Positions 11,539 to 23,014 of a DNA stretch of 64,000 nt are shown in pieces. This DNA is from Platerodrilus igneus (lineage: Eukaryota > Arthropoda > Insecta > Coleoptera > Lycidae), in the NCBI GenBank assembly GCA_036346225.1, contig JARFIW010000836.1, positions 1 through 64,000 on the forward strand, given 5' to 3'. The notes below the pieces were generated by a model. That model ran no database searches. It had not been told where the DNA came from and saw only the letters and a list, made by a program, of their open reading frames with translations. A program made the translations under genes and the position numbers. Each line of letters starts with the position of its first letter. Positions within the stretch are counted from its first letter, which is position 1.

Positions 11539-12757
11539 ATTGAAGTGAACATCCCTATACAACAGTCACAGACTCTCAAATCTAAATTTAAAAAACAATT
11601 TTTTCGACTCCTTCAGTTGGTAGAACATTCTCCTCTTTGAATGGATTGGTATATTTATTCTTATTACCAAGGTTTAGAGTACAAATATTTACGAATAGTA
11701 TTATAGGGAAAATGAAAATAACTGCAGTATAAGTCACATAAAAGTACAAAAAAAAGCTGCAAAAGTTTTAACTCACGTGCAGAATAAGCTTACGTTGAAC
11801 TTCCAATGTCAGAGTATTCTCACTACCGTACTCACTCCTTCAAAATATATATTCCAGAAATATGTATGTAATTTGTCCCTTTGCTATATAAATAATTTTC
11901 TAAGTGAAATTTTGAAATAATAAAACCTTAAAGCTACAACCAGGAGACTGAATAGTCTCTACACATGTGTAGCAATGGGGGTATTTTAGAATGTATAATA
12001 ATTGAATTCCTACTCTGGTTGTTAATTTGTAATTTACTGGGATAAATTAATTTGTATAATAATTATCAAAGGTGCTTATTGTTAGTAACCGTATTAAAAA
12101 AAGAGTATTCTCATTAAGAACTTCGGGTCACAGGCTGTTTCAACTTTATTTTTCTCACCAGACCTGATTTATCGTTGCGGTTTAATGAAGTATTGAAATT
12201 AAAATTTTAATATCTACTTGAATTTGCAAATTCTAAATAACCTCCGAATATTGATTTACGGTTTTCCCCTCTAATAATTTTAACGCAGAAGATTTCTAAT
12301 TAAAGAGCTTTTACCCCAATACTACAAAGTGAACAATGGAAACTATATACCAACCAAAGAGTTACTTGAGTATAGTTTCCTTAACGTCGGCGGCTTGACT
12401 AGGTTTCTTATATATTTAGTGATTGCTGCTGATTTCATATTAAAACGGTTATAGATTTATTTAATTAACATGCTGACGCAGATACAAGTTATTTTACTGC
12501 ATGCACACACAGTATTCTTAAATATCATGTACCTTTGAAGAGTGTATTCGTTAGCTTATTTTGTGATTAACAATTCAAATACATCTAGGTCTGCAAGCGC
12601 TTTGTAGCCGATTTACAAGGTGACTTTCTCCAACCCTTATACATGCGTCCGCTCTTTTTCTGATTGATGCCCGAGTTATGTACCCCCCAATCTAAATATG
12701 TATAACAAAATAGAACTTACTAGGAATTATTAGAAATTATTAAAAAGTTATTAAGTC
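10441..12757. other. AT-rich stretch without recognisable genes
   Basis: No open frame here is longer than ~60 codons or resembles a protein. It contains one (TA)n microsatellite at about 11484-11535. Confidence 0.4.
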
Positions 12758-13245
12758 AAATACAACATTGTATTTCAAGGATAAATACAGAAAGGTTATT
12801 GAAAGTTCACAAGCAAGTTGTGAGAACGGCTGCAATACATTGTATTCCAGACAGTAAGTGATACTGCAGGTGCAGGTCACAGACGGTTAAGAAACCGCAA
12901 TTACTTAGAAAGTAAGATTGTTACATTGTATAATGAATAAAATTAAGAAATAAGCAGACATGAGCCCTGCAAGTTCCCACAGACATGTGAGGGGCAGAGA
13001 CAACATAAGTGTCCCGGGAAACCCAAGACCATCAGTCAGTCTTGAGTATTTCAGCTTTAACATTGCCATTTGCTTGTGCTACTGGCCTTAATATTAGTTC
13101 AATTATTAATTATGTTTTGACTTAGTTTAATTTATACAAGTTTGTCAAAATTCCACATTCATATCAGTTTAATAAATAAATTTTGTTACAAAGTTTTGAA
13201 AGAAGTTTTTAAAAAGACCTCTCCCAAGGCCTGAAACGTAACTCC
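12758..13245. repeat. Dispersed repeat, second copy of the 1110-1680 family
   Basis: Shares an ordered series of blocks with 1110-1680, including GCAGGTGCAGG, GTTACATTGTATAAT, GTCAGTCAGTCTTGAG and a 3' AATAAATAAATTTTGTTAC tract. Orientation is the same. No coding potential. Confidence 0.5.
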
Positions 13246-13689
13246 CGTACTCTTTCGAACACCTCCAAAGTTTTCTTACGCTTTTAAATGCATCAATTAT
13301 TCGATTTCCTTACTCGTATGGAACCCATTTACTTAGTTCTGTTTTACAATCCCTAGCTGATTAGAATGATAACTTACAGTACTTATTGGTACATCAAATA
13401 TCTCTGCAAAATTTTCTAATGAATTCGATGAATATCATTCAACTTTTTTCCGTAACTATCGATTGCTTAAAATAGTAGTTGACCGCTCAAGTGATTTATT
13501 TTCCAAAGCAAAATTTGCCAACTAACGGCGCACGACACGCACGTTACAAGTGCCTCTCCAAATGTCTGGCTAATTTCATTAGCCGTTGCTGTGGTATTAA
13601 AGCTTTTTTTAAATTGAAAAGACAAAGTACCAGAATATCATGCGTTGACAACTATTACGAGTAAAATAAGCGTTAAATGAATTAAATTT
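13246..13689. other. Non-coding stretch
   Basis: No recognisable gene or repeat. The 61-codon open frame at 13479 has no features supporting it. Confidence 0.3.
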
Positions 13690-14000
13690 TGATACATCCT
13701 GAACGGGCGGGGGCTCCGTAACAATATAAGGGTGTGTCGGCTAACTGCAGTGGTTTGGGAGTGGGTCCCTAGGAATGAATTACAAAAGAAAATTAAAAAA
13801 ATTAAGAACTATCAAATTAATAAATAAAAGGTGTAAATTCAAAAATTCTACATTACCTTAACACTTACTCTGAAAGGTTTTCCTACTTATGTCAAAATAA
13901 GGGGGCGCCAAACCGCTTGTCGCAACAATTTCATATATTGCTATTTCTATACGGAAGACTATTTTTCCGTATAAAACTTCCTTGCTTTGGTCGTAATAAA
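13690..14000 (-). repeat. LTR-retroelement end/leader-like repeat, copy 1
   Basis: Matches 63549-63830 in order: GGGCGGGGGCTCCGTAA, a CGGCTAACT..AGT block, ACTCTGAAAGG, then GGGGGCGCCAAACCG and a CGGAA..TATTTTCCG segment. On the minus strand it reads CGGTTTGGCGCCC. That TGGCGCC start resembles a reverse-transcriptase primer-binding site, so this may be an LTR 3' end plus leader. There is no gag or pol next to it. Confidence 0.45.
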
Positions 14001-14561
14001 ATAAAATTGCAACCTAAAGTACTTCTTCCAAATGATATACCATCACTGGGGTAGCTTGATATTCTTTACAATTAGACAACTTTACCAATTTCCTCAATAA
14101 ATTTTAATAAAATTCAACTTAAATCTAAACTCTATCACAAGATTATTTCAGTACACATACAATATACTTTCATATTAACAAATTCTTAACCTCAAATCTG
14201 ACTAGCTATTGCTAAAATAAATCCTATAAAAAAGATATTAAAAAACTTAAATCTATAAGCCATTGAAAATCTATTCGCCACCCCAAAACTTTTCTCTTCT
14301 GTATCCTTTTGTTTGCCATTCCAAAATTGCTAAGTCTATACTTTTACCAACATTAAATTTCATCATTAAAGCTTTCATGTTAGACTTAATATATATGGTT
14401 CCGTGACCAATTAGTCAAAACAAATAACCCTTTTCACCTAATTAATATCTTATTACCTAAATAACATCATTAGCATTTTAGTTCATAAATTCATAAAGTT
14501 CTAAAACGTACAAACTACTTACTCTGCGTAATCAGAGGGTATCTCATAACACTACATTTAG
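14001..14561. other. AT-rich stretch, nothing recognised
   Basis: No open frame, repeat or RNA gene that I can support. Confidence 0.3.
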
Positions 14562-14830
14562 TTTTTTTTAATGTTTCACCCGAAGGTACGACCATTTTAC
14601 TTGAAAAATTTTGAATTTTGCCGACCCTTTGCTCTGCTGTTCCAAGCGAGGTAGGGATCTTTAACGTGCTTAACAACACTCACACGGGACTTCCATTTTG
14701 CCTCTCATCCGAGCAAGGACGTATTTTTGTAAAAAAATGTTCGCCTAACATTTTTCAAGCGGACCTTGTCAGGATTCGAACGTGGGACTTTGGGCGTAGT
14801 AGTCACACCAATGCCAACTACGCCATGAAG
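14562..14830 (-). mobile_element. tRNA-derived SINE, copy 3 (best preserved)
   Basis: On the minus strand the head reads TGGCGTAGTTGGCATTGG (A-box-like) then, ~45 bases on, CGTTCGAATCCTG (B-box-like), as in a tRNA gene. The body follows with GGTCCGCTTGAAAAATGTTA, CTTGCTCGGATGAGAGG, GGAAGTCCCGTGTGAGTG and a 3' CTTCGGGTGAAACATTAAAA. Internal pol III promoter boxes plus three related copies in the window support a SINE rather than a tRNA gene. The parental tRNA is not identified. Confidence 0.8.
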
Positions 14831-15544
14831 CCGCATGCTATCCAATAACATCAATGTTTGCTTGCAATTATTTCTTCCGTTTTCCAATACAGAAGCCCCT
14901 TGCACTAAACAAGTCACAAAGTTCCAATTTAATGGGGAAATGGCTCATCGGGTACTACTCTTTGTTTCCAAACGGTTTTGACGACAGTAATTACCCACAC
15001 GCGTTTATGAAACTATCCTGCTTCTAGTATTTGTATTGCACATTTTACATGTCGTTTGCGACGTTATTTCTTTTCGGAAATGCCATCAAATTTTTCTTGG
15101 AGCTTCTGTACCTTCAACCTTACTTCTAAACGAACATTATATCAAAACCCCCATATATAACTCACACAGATCAACCCGCCTGTTCTATTCGCACGTGTGT
15201 CTACATCTTGTTGTTACTGTATTACCGGGTTACAATTAATATAAATCAAGTTTTAGTTGGATGTAATTATTGTCCATTAATTTCCCTTCAACTTCGTATG
15301 TTGGTGGTTTTCATGTTATTGCACAATCTTGCTACCAAGTTTTACGATGTAATTAACGTAGGTGTATATTTTTATTTCGTTATCTGAAACGATATTAATG
15401 CATAATTTAGTCATTTATATGAAATGCTTAAGAAGTCATCTTTGTAACCCTACATTTATTTATTCTTATTGCCAGGCAGCTGGTTTGTTATATTTATAAT
15501 AAAATATATCTGTGGTTTCCCTTTTTATCATTGCAACTACGTCT
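14831..15544. other. AT-rich stretch, nothing recognised
   Basis: No supported gene or repeat. Confidence 0.3.
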
Positions 15545-17615
15545 ATTAAATGTACTTCATTCAACAAAAAAATAATGGAAATAACGCACATCCCTGCCTA
15601 ACTCTTTCCTAGTATTTACTTCTCTACGTTCCTGTTCTAATCATTTACCGCTGTTTGCTCTTTGTATAAGCTATGTATCATCCGTCTATCCCTAAAACTC
15701 ATTCCTATCTTTTTTGGTATTTCGAACATTTTTTTCCATTTTACATTGTCGAATACGTTTTCCGGATCGACAAACTCTATTTACACGCTTTCCCCTTTTT
15801 CGATTGTTTTCTCCATTATCACTCTCAGAGCTAAAATAGGCTCCCGTGTTCCCCTGTTTTGCCTGAACCCAATTTGATCTTCTCCTGGTATCTCCTCAGT
15901 CCGTTGTTCCACTCGTCTTTGTATAATTCTTGTTAACATCTTTGACACGTGTACTGTCAAACTTATTGTTCGAAAATTTTCACATCTATCCGCGCCTCCC
16001 TCTTTTGGTATAATTATTATGATGTTACGTTTGAAATCTTTGGGTATCGCGTCTGTTTCATACATATTGCTTACAAGTTGGAAGAGACGTTCTGTTACTG
16101 CTGGTCCAGCGGCTTTTAGAGTTTCTGCTTGCACCTTATCTGTATCCGGCACCCTACCATTTTTCAGACCAATTAATGCTAATTCAAACTCATCTCTAAG
16201 TATAGGAAATCCGAAGTCATTCATTTCAATGTTTCATTACTGTTCTAACGCTGTTAGTTCCTCTCCTGTATACAAGTTTTCTATATATTCTTGCCATCTC
16301 ATTACTTTCTCTACATTTTCTATAATGACGTTTCCACCTGCGTACGTTAAATTTTTGCTATATGGTTTTGTTTTCCTAAAATTCATTCTAATTAGTTTGT
16401 ACGCTTTCCTATTTCCATCTTAGTTTGTACCCCTTTGCACTTTTCATCAATCCATTGTTATTTAGCTTTTCTGCATTTCCGAATAAGTTTCCATTTTATG
16501 GCTTTGTATCTCTGTTTTCTTGTTATGTCTGATCTATTTTTAAATTTTCGCCTTTCTTCTATTAAATTCAGGATATCCTTTATTATCCATGGTTTCTTAT
16601 TTTCTTTATGTGTATACCCCAGAATATCTCTAGCCACCACGTCTAAGCTGGATTAAATGTTATTCCATTTTGTTTCTACTTCCTTAGTATCAGAGAATTT
16701 CCCTATATTTTTCAGCAATTTATTTGACTTTTTTTCAAATATTTCGTGGATGTATTTATCTTTTAGTTTCTCAACGTCGAAGTGCCTCACTCCGTTTCTT
16801 TTCTTCAAATTTTTACATTTAACGGCCTTCATAATTACGATGTTTTGGTCAGTGTCTATATCTGCTTCTGGGTAGCTTCTACAGTCTTTTACTTGATTCC
16901 TAAACCGTTGTCTAATAAGAATGTAATCTATTTGATATCTTCTTATATCTCCTGGCATCTTCCACGTACATCGTCTTCTAACATGATGTTGAAAGAATAT
17001 GCTTGTGATGATTAAATTGTGCTTGTCACAGAATTCTACTAGCCTATTTCCCCTGTCGTTTTTCGTGTCTAAACCAAATAAACCTACTACCGCTCTTTCG
17101 CTACCCTCACCTACCGCTGCATTAAAATCCCCAGTAATTATTAAATTTTCTTTTTATTTTACGTATCTTAGTATGTCTTCAATATCTTTCTAGATCGCTT
17201 CTATCTCCACCTCACTGTGGCTAGAATCTGAAGGTATACTTGAATTATTAGTGTATTTATCTGGTTAGATTTTAATCTAAACATGAGTACTCTTTCGTTC
17301 TTTTGTAGGTAATTTTCTACAGTGTCTTATCTTTTATCACATAACTATCCCAACACCCTAATGTCCTTCCTCTGATACTGTACGAATTATCCTGAAGTCT
17401 CCATTCCTAAAATTCCCCGCCTCTGGCCAGCGAACTTGGCTGATCCCTACTATGTCTAGTGCTAACCTATTCATTTAAATTTTCAAGTTCTATAACCTAC
17501 TTACTTGCTTCATACTTCTAACATTCCACACTCTGACTAGCAAAATGTTCCTGGCTCTTATTCTGAACTTTCCGATGGCATCCTCGGGAGTAGTCCCTTG
17601 CCAGAGGTACGAATG
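15545..17615 (-). pseudogene. LINE (non-LTR retrotransposon) remnant: APE-type endonuclease and reverse transcriptase
   Basis: Read on the minus strand, the 5' part (17560-16900) has endonuclease words: WNVRSM near 17530, LALDIVGISQVRWP near 17445, GDFNAAVGEG near 17125, and YQIDYILIRQRFRN near 16930. A longer frame (16224-15781, 147 aa) follows with reverse transcriptase motifs: AGPAVTERL, IPKEGG, NFRTISL, and GFRQNRGTREPILALR. Continuing out of frame to ~15600 are FVDPENVFDNVKWKKMF and MIHSLYKEQTAV. Many stops and frameshifts show that it is dead. The 3' part of the RT, including the YxDD box, is missing. It most resembles the RTE/craniofacial-protein-2-like endonuclease group, though the clade is not certain. 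Confidence 0.85.
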
Positions 17616-17943
17616 GGGGGACTATTCTAACTCCGGAATCTTTTGATTGTTGATCACGTTATGTTAATTTAAAATGGTGAAAGCAGCACAATCCTAGTAA
17701 TTGCTCTTACCGTTTGATCTTAGGGGTGCTTTCAACCGAACTACTATTACCATTCCGTCACTTCAGGGTATCAGCTTTTTTTTACTTTTGCTAAAATCCA
17801 ATACGCAGGTAGTGTACCTGGAATAAAATAAAGCACCTAATGTGCTTCTTATTATAGGTTTATTTTGAAGCAAATGAATGTAAATCATTCGACCAAGGTT
17901 TCCAGAATCCCTGAATTAATTGTTGATAAAGTCTCTAACGAGT
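17616..17943. other. Non-coding, nothing recognised
   Basis: Sequence between the LINE and the BEL/Pao remnant with no supported content. Confidence 0.3.
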
Positions 17944-18660
17944 AAGCTAATTAGTAGGCATGTTCCTGAAATCTACTTCGGGTCGCGTCAGAATAGGGCC
18001 GTCTGTTAATAAATATGCAGACGTCAATGTATTAGTTCCTCCATCAAGTGAAGCAGGTAACGAGCAGAACGGTTGTGAGTTCAAGATTTTTTCAATTCTA
18101 ATATCAATTGTGTTAATTGCTCCTAAGGTGAATTGACTTACCAATTATTCTCTTTAAATGGAATTTAACGTTGTTAGTTCTTTCTTCCCTCAACCCTCTA
18201 AATTGTGGTGTGCAAGGAGAATTAAAACGTCATTCAACAATCTCAAGTAGGTAAACAATGTGTGATCTGTGGCTTAGAAGAGTAAAAAATTGCGAAATCT
18301 CAAACATTTCTCAAGCAGCTACGCGAAAGTTCTGAACTTGATTAGAAAAAAATTTCCCTGGATGTCCGCGTCTAGAAATAACTGGCAAGGCAAGATTCGA
18401 AAGACAGTGAGGTGACGACTTCATTATGAATGTCACGCGAAACGATGCATATAGAATAAGCGCCTTTTCATACCTAGTTGTGCGAAGGTTAAATACTTTA
18501 ACCGTAAATGGTCTAGCAAAATATATTTCGGTATGTGTAAATCATTTTCTTGTTCGAGTTGGTAAGCTGGAAGTTTCGCCATAGGTGGTTCCGTCTTACA
18601 TCGATGGCGCGTAAGATAGCGAAAAACTCTATTTTGAATCAATTTTCGAATAGAAGGAAT
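17944..18660 (-). pseudogene. BEL/Pao-type integrase remnant
   Basis: On the minus strand a 69-codon frame (18642-18433) contains KTEPPMAKLPAYQLEQ. This resembles the segment after the zinc-binding region in BEL/Pao integrases, where a PxMADLP..R.. motif is usual. Further on, 18144-17947 reads IRIEKILNSQPFCSLP and LTSAYLLTDGPILTRPE. That matches the C-terminal integrase region in these elements (ExxLNSRPL and LTPxHFLIGxPL). The stretch between is full of stops, and the core DDE residues are not recoverable. Assignment rests on two short motif blocks in the right order and spacing. No LTRs are assigned to it. Confidence 0.6.
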
Positions 18661-19005
18661 CCAAAACGTCGTTTTTATGAGAAAACATACTAGACGGATT
18701 TTTTTGTAGCCTGAATAAATATAATAATAAATAGTCGCATATCAAGATAGCTAATCTACTGTGGCGCGTTCACGTTAGCTTGAATTAACATCAGACGAGA
18801 ATAAAAAAATTAATTCTGGATGGACAGAATGAAGGTGGAAGCACACAGGCGCCCGATATTTTAATTCCTTTGTTATTAGCAAAAATAATTTCAATTAGGC
18901 AGATAGTGTAATCAGAGCAATAAAATTAATTTCCTTAGAATAAATTTGGGCAGGGGACACTGTAATCAATAGGAAGATAACGCATTTGTTATTAAGTAGG
19001 ATAAA
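18661..19005. other. Non-coding, nothing recognised
   Basis: AT-rich, no supported content. Confidence 0.3.
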
Positions 19006-19505
19006 CGCCGTAGGCACTGTATATTCTCCAGGGACCGAGAATGCTTCTAGCAATTACTGGAGAATGAGTCATCCTTTTTAATTCAGAGTATATATAAGAC
19101 CGCTAATAAATGTAAGAAGTTAGTCTATATCAGAATGTCGAATATAAATTATGTCGTGTAAAGTTAAATAGTTGAGCTTTTGGAAGTCCAACAGTAAACA
19201 TAAATGTTATATGATGTGAAAGTGTCTAATGTACATGCAGCTTGTAGAATACATAAATAGACAAAAGTGTAATAAATAAATTATAATATTTGTGTTAGTG
19301 TTGTTAATGGACCTATGGTTAAGAAGTTAGTTTAAGAAGATATTAGTGCTTGTAAATTTATTAGTGCAATAGTGCTTCATTGTTAATTGGACTGAAAACT
19401 ATAAATAAGGCATATACTGTTAATTAGACTTGTGGACAGTGAGTAATAAAGACCTTTGTTATTACTTGTTTTAAATTAGTGAAACGCGGTAGTAGTAGTC
19501 CGCTG
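19006..19505 (+). repeat. Solo-LTR-like dispersed repeat, copy 2
   Basis: About 93-95% identical by eye to 598-1105. It retains the TATA box (19089-19097) and AATAAA (19445-19450). Identity stops sharply at both ends (start CGCCGTAG, end GCGGTAGTAGTAG), which gives good boundaries for the family. Confidence 0.55.
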
Positions 19506-20039
19506 CAATACATTACTCAAGATCGTGCTTACCTACTGTATAGCATTCTGCTGTTAAAATACAGAATTTTATTTGCATGTTGCATGAAGTTTTGTAATAC
19601 AAGAATGAAGTTTGATTAAATTTATAAAATTTATAAAAGTGATATCTACTGATTGCGTCAACAGTGTGATTTGTACGTTGCCTGAAGTCATTCCGTGCTT
19701 TGTCTTGAAAAGCATACTCAGATAAGTTATATCTTTAGTTTCGATGCTGAACACATAAAGGTAAACACTTTCCTTTATTTCGTATATGTTAACATTCAGA
19801 AGAAGATTTGCAAAATTCGTAACTCCTTAATAGTAGATAAAATTGGTGATTGATGTTCTGTTTTCGTTATAAAATTTAAAAGTAACATTTATGTATTTTT
19901 ATTGGTTGTTTAATATAATCTCTTGTTTTAAAACCAAAATATTTTATCGAAACAACTTTCAAGTTAGTTTAGTAATGTAGATGGCCATTGTTATATTTTT
20001 AACCAAACTTAGTTTGGTTAATAGAATCTCAATGACTGT
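19506..20039. other. AT-rich stretch, nothing recognised
   Basis: No supported gene or repeat. Confidence 0.3.
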
Positions 20040-20126
20040 CCGCCGCCGTCGTCGCCGTCGTCGCCGCCGTCGTCGCCGCCGTCGCCGTCGTCGCCGCTGT
20101 CATCCGTCGCAGGGTTGCAGTGATTT

Positions 20127-20173
<47 letters not shown>
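20040..20173. repeat. (CGY)n trinucleotide repeat followed by a (TA)n microsatellite
   Basis: 20041-20098 is an almost pure CGC/CGT trinucleotide run, very GC- and CpG-rich against an AT-rich background. 20131-20173 is (TA)n. The 93-codon open frame across them encodes an arginine run and an Ile-Tyr run, and is an artefact of the repeats. Confidence 0.85.
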
Positions 20174-20177
<4 letters not shown>

Positions 20178-20510
20178 GAATCTTATTCAGTTTTTTACGC
20201 TGATTACGAATGTGCTATACATATTCGATATCTCATTTACTTTTCGAGTTATTCGACTTTAAAATCGAAATTTTACAACCAACGAAATTTTTTTTTAATA
20301 AAAATAATTATCACTTAAATTCAATTTTTATTGTAAATGTGAACTGTATTTTTTAATAATAGAATATTCTTAAGTTTAGTTGTGAGCCGTACATGAGGCG
20401 CAATTTTTTTTTGACTTGTTGATAGTTCAAGATTGTAATTATAAAGGTAACATAGTTGTTGTTAGATAATTTTTTATGCAAAATTTTGAAAGAAACAACA
20501 CGCACACTCG

Positions 20511-20870
20511 TGCCATATTTTATGTACTCTAATTGCCAAATCTGGGAATTAAAAAATTCTTAACTTAGATTAATTATAGATTATCTTTAATATATTTTTG
20601 AGTAGTCAAACATAAGTAAAGCATTTTTCGCTTATAAATATTTTGTGGATATAAAAAAAACCTTAAAATTCATTATAAATCTAAACTGTACTGTTTTTTA
20701 ATTTCTTATGGTTTAAAAATGGTGTACTTGAGAATTAGAGGACATTAAATCACAGTCTAAATTTCTTTAAATTCAGTTAATGTTTTTAAAATTCAACTAT
20801 AGGACCCATAAGAATTCCGTACTAGAAAGTAAGTTTATTTGAATGGTTTTAATATGAACCTTTACTTGGA
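20511..20870. repeat. Flanking direct repeat A, left copy
   Basis: The core 20561-20866 matches 31700-32008 in the same orientation: ATTAATTATA(G/A)ATTATCTTT, CATTATAAATCTAAACTG, GGTGTACTTGAGAATTAGAG, ACCCATAAGAATTCC and AAGTAAGTTTATTTGAATGG. A 50-bp unit (TGCCATATTTTATGTACTCTAATTGCCA) precedes it at 20511 and is repeated after it at about 20891. Confidence 0.75.
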
Positions 20871-20940
20871 TATTGCTTTATGTATTTTGTGCCATATTTT
20901 ATGTACTCTAATTGCCACATCTGTGAATTACAAAATTCAA

Positions 20941-21420
20941 TCATCATCATTAGGTCTTCAGTCCTGGAACTGGTTAAACGCGTACCCTCATTATTTCCTA
21001 TTCTGAACTAACCTACACATTTCCTGATTTTTGCAGTCTGCAACTATCACTATCTGATCTAGGTCTACATCTCTACCTTCTCTTTCCTATCTCTGCTTGT
21101 AATATATCCCATACTATTCTCCAAAAAAGTTTTAGAACGTATTCTGCCCTTCTATATCACCTATTTTTTTCCACAAATATCTTTATTCCCCTACTATTTC
21201 TATAACCTATTTGTTTTTAACTTTGTCTGTTCATGCTATCATCGTCATACATCTAAAGCACAACGTTCCATAAGGCTGCTATCGTTTTTCTGTCTGCTTT
21301 TCCTACTGCCCGTAATTCATGGGTATATTGTGCTGTGCTTCACACATATGCTTTCAACAATTTTTTTCTTGTTTCTATGTTTGTCATTTTTGATCATAGG
21401 CGCTTTTCTTTCTTGTTAGA
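20941..21420 (-). pseudogene. LINE 3' coding end (C-terminal reverse-transcriptase region), flanking repeat B left
   Basis: On the minus strand, 21420-21240 reads KKLLKAY, then ELRAVGKADRKTIAALWNV with stops. This resembles the region downstream of the RT domain in insect LINEs. 21100-20941 corresponds to the usual C-terminus (a basic patch, then a CR..CRLAQNR..WR-like stretch), heavily decayed. Positions 20941-21100 recur in the same orientation at 31510-31690, on the other side of the viral element. Confidence 0.6.
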
Positions 21421-21529
21421 TGCAGTTCGGTCCCCTTTTGTTTGTTTTACAATTATATACCCTATTTATCCGACATTCAGTGGTTGTGAAAAGGGGTAAG
21501 CAGCCTGTGGCTGTCAAGTTCCCCCAGTA

Positions 21530-21660
21530 CTTGAACATTTGCCGATTTATTACTTTTTCCAATATATCTTTTCGCACAGTCAACATTAGTTGCAGATATT
21601 TCACAGCCAACACCTGTAGTTGTTTATAATAATCATCAGATTTATCTGCGCTTATTTTTT
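21530..21660. repeat. Flanking direct repeat C, left copy
   Basis: About 115 bp shared with 31380-31500 in the same orientation, at roughly 75-80% identity. Shared words are ACCTGTAGTTG.TTATAATAATCATCA, TTGCCGA.TTA and TCAACATTA. On the minus strand both copies can be read as related peptides (DDYY.QLQVL), so the parent was possibly coding. The left copy sits in a 111-codon minus-strand frame (21751-21416) that is otherwise unrecognised. Confidence 0.6.
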
Positions 21661-21675
21661 CGTTATTATTATTAT

Positions 21676-21681
21676 TATATA

Positions 21682-21724
<43 letters not shown>
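21676..21724. repeat. (TA)n microsatellite at left edge of viral element
   Basis: An imperfect (ATT)n/(TA)n tract between flanking repeat C and the first viral gene. Confidence 0.9.
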
Positions 21725-21726
<2 letters not shown>

Positions 21727-21736
21727 AAATGGCGAG

Positions 21737-21744
21737 TATATAAA
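21737..21744 (+). promoter_or_regulatory. TATA box upstream of the PLA2 gene
   Basis: TATATAAA lies 64 bases upstream of the PLA2 start codon, just after the (TA)n tract. The spacing suits transcription starting about 30 bases later, before the first ATG. Functional only by inference. Confidence 0.45.
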
Positions 21745-21807
21745 GAATCATTAATTCATAATATTTTATTTATTTACTGCACAGCTTGAGAGGATAGTTG
21801 TCCGCTA

Positions 21808-22200
21808 ATGATTACATATAATAATTCTAAAACTACTGGGAACGGACTATTAAATACTGTAATTAACAATTTACCATTTGAAGCGCATATTCCGGGTTAC
21901 AAATTTTGCGGTCCGGGTACAAAACTAATCGAACGGTTAGCTCGGGGAGACAAGGGAATAAACAAGCTAGACGAGGCTTGTAAGGAGCACGATATTGCAT
22001 ACACCAAAGAAAAGGATCTATCGAAACGTCATCAAGCAGATTCGAAGTTAGCTCAGTTAGCTACAGAAAGACTAAATTCTGGTGACTCGTCTTTAGGCGA
22101 AAAAGTAGCAGCATTTGGAGTAGCTACCGCAATGAAAGCTAAAGTAAAACTTGGTATGGGTGCCTGTGCATCACTGAGAACAAAAATATCAATAAAATAA
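21808..22200 (+). CDS. Parvovirus VP1-type phospholipase A2 (viral)
   Basis: 130 codons, open. A secreted-type PLA2 core of the kind found in parvovirus VP1 unique regions and in some adintovirus-like elements. In parvoviruses this enzyme breaches the endosomal membrane during entry. Visible residues: the calcium-binding loop GYKFCGPGTKL (residues 30-40) and the catalytic pair in DEACKEHDIAY (His61-Asp62). The C-terminal half is lysine/alanine-rich, and a hydrophobic stretch with GMGACAS follows. In related elements the downstream basic segment is often longer, and the sequence after 22200 continues with similar composition in another frame, so the C-terminus may be truncated by a frameshift. 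It is first in a run of co-oriented structural genes. Confidence 0.85.
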   Translation: MITYNNSKTTGNGLLNTVINNLPFEAHIPGYKFCGPGTKLIERLARGDKGINKLDEACKEHDIAYTKEKDLSKRHQADSKLAQLATERLNSGDSSLGEKVAAFGVATAMKAKVKLGMGACASLRTKISIK

Positions 22201-22990
22201 GAAAACTGATAAAAACGTAAAATAAGAAGTACGCTAGGTATTAAAAGTATTATCAAACAAGCATGTACAGCTTTAAAAAGACTAAAGGATCTAATATTAT
22301 GGATGCAATCAACATAGCAATTAAGGCAGCCAATACAGCAAAACAAAAGAAGCATATTAAATCAGCTCGTATTATATCAATTCCTAACACAGGAGGTTTT
22401 CTACCACTAATACCAATTTTGCAGGCCTAAGCGCTCTTGGTACTCTTACTGGAGGTGCAGCTGCTGTTGCAAAAGCAGTTTCAGATACTAAAATAGCTAA
22501 GGAACAACTAGCGGAAAAACAACGTCATAACAAGGCAATGGAGGACATTGCAGTCGGAAACGGCATGTACATCAAACCTTATAAAAAGGTTTTGGTCTTT
22601 TTAGCCCTGCAAAACCTCAAAGGAACGCAACTTGATTTTACCTAATCGAGCACTAAGCAATGTAGAATTAATAAAGTTTGTTAAGCAATTAGAAGTACCA
22701 TATTTCCGTGGAGTGTTCATGAGAAACAATCTTCCCAAGAAAGTTAATTTAAAAGAATGTGGTATAATTAATTTAGATGGAAGAGAAGGTTTAGGCACGC
22801 ATTGGACCTCTTACAAAAGTACGGTAGTAGCGCTATTTACTATGACAGCTACGGAAACCTGCGACCGCCAACAGAGTTGATAAGTTATTTGAATAGCGGG
22901 GTAAATGTAAAATTCTTTATAACATTAACCAAGAACAATCGTACGGTACTGTGTTTTGCGGTCATTTATGCTTACAATTTCTAAGTAGTG
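22201..22990 (+). pseudogene. Adenain-like maturation cysteine protease with hydrophobic N-terminal region (frameshifted)
   Basis: Read across frames. 22299-22430 gives a lysine-rich start and IPNTGGFLPLIP. 22430-22640 gives a glycine/alanine-rich hydrophobic segment (GLSALGTLTGGAAAVAKA), then a charged segment. 22632-22880 and 22802-22984 give the protease part. The three expected catalytic positions of an adenovirus-protease-type (Ulp1-like) enzyme are visible: His in GTHW (22800-22802), Asp in YYDSYGNL (22844-22846) and Cys in FCGHLCLQFL (22957-22959). The pieces lie in at least three frames, with shifts near 22425, 22625, 22815 and 22950, so no intact protein is made. Adenain-type enzymes mature capsid precursors. 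The intact parent could be one gene or two. Confidence 0.75.
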
Positions 22991-23014
22991 CATAGAACTG
23001 CGTAGGAAGTTGTT

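Noticed and set aside
14562..14830. Possible tRNA gene because of A and B boxes
   Set aside because: No cloverleaf or acceptor stem is evident, and three related copies with the same 3' body show it is a SINE.
19981..20262. 93-codon frame with an arginine run
   Set aside because: Produced by the CGY trinucleotide and TA repeats only.
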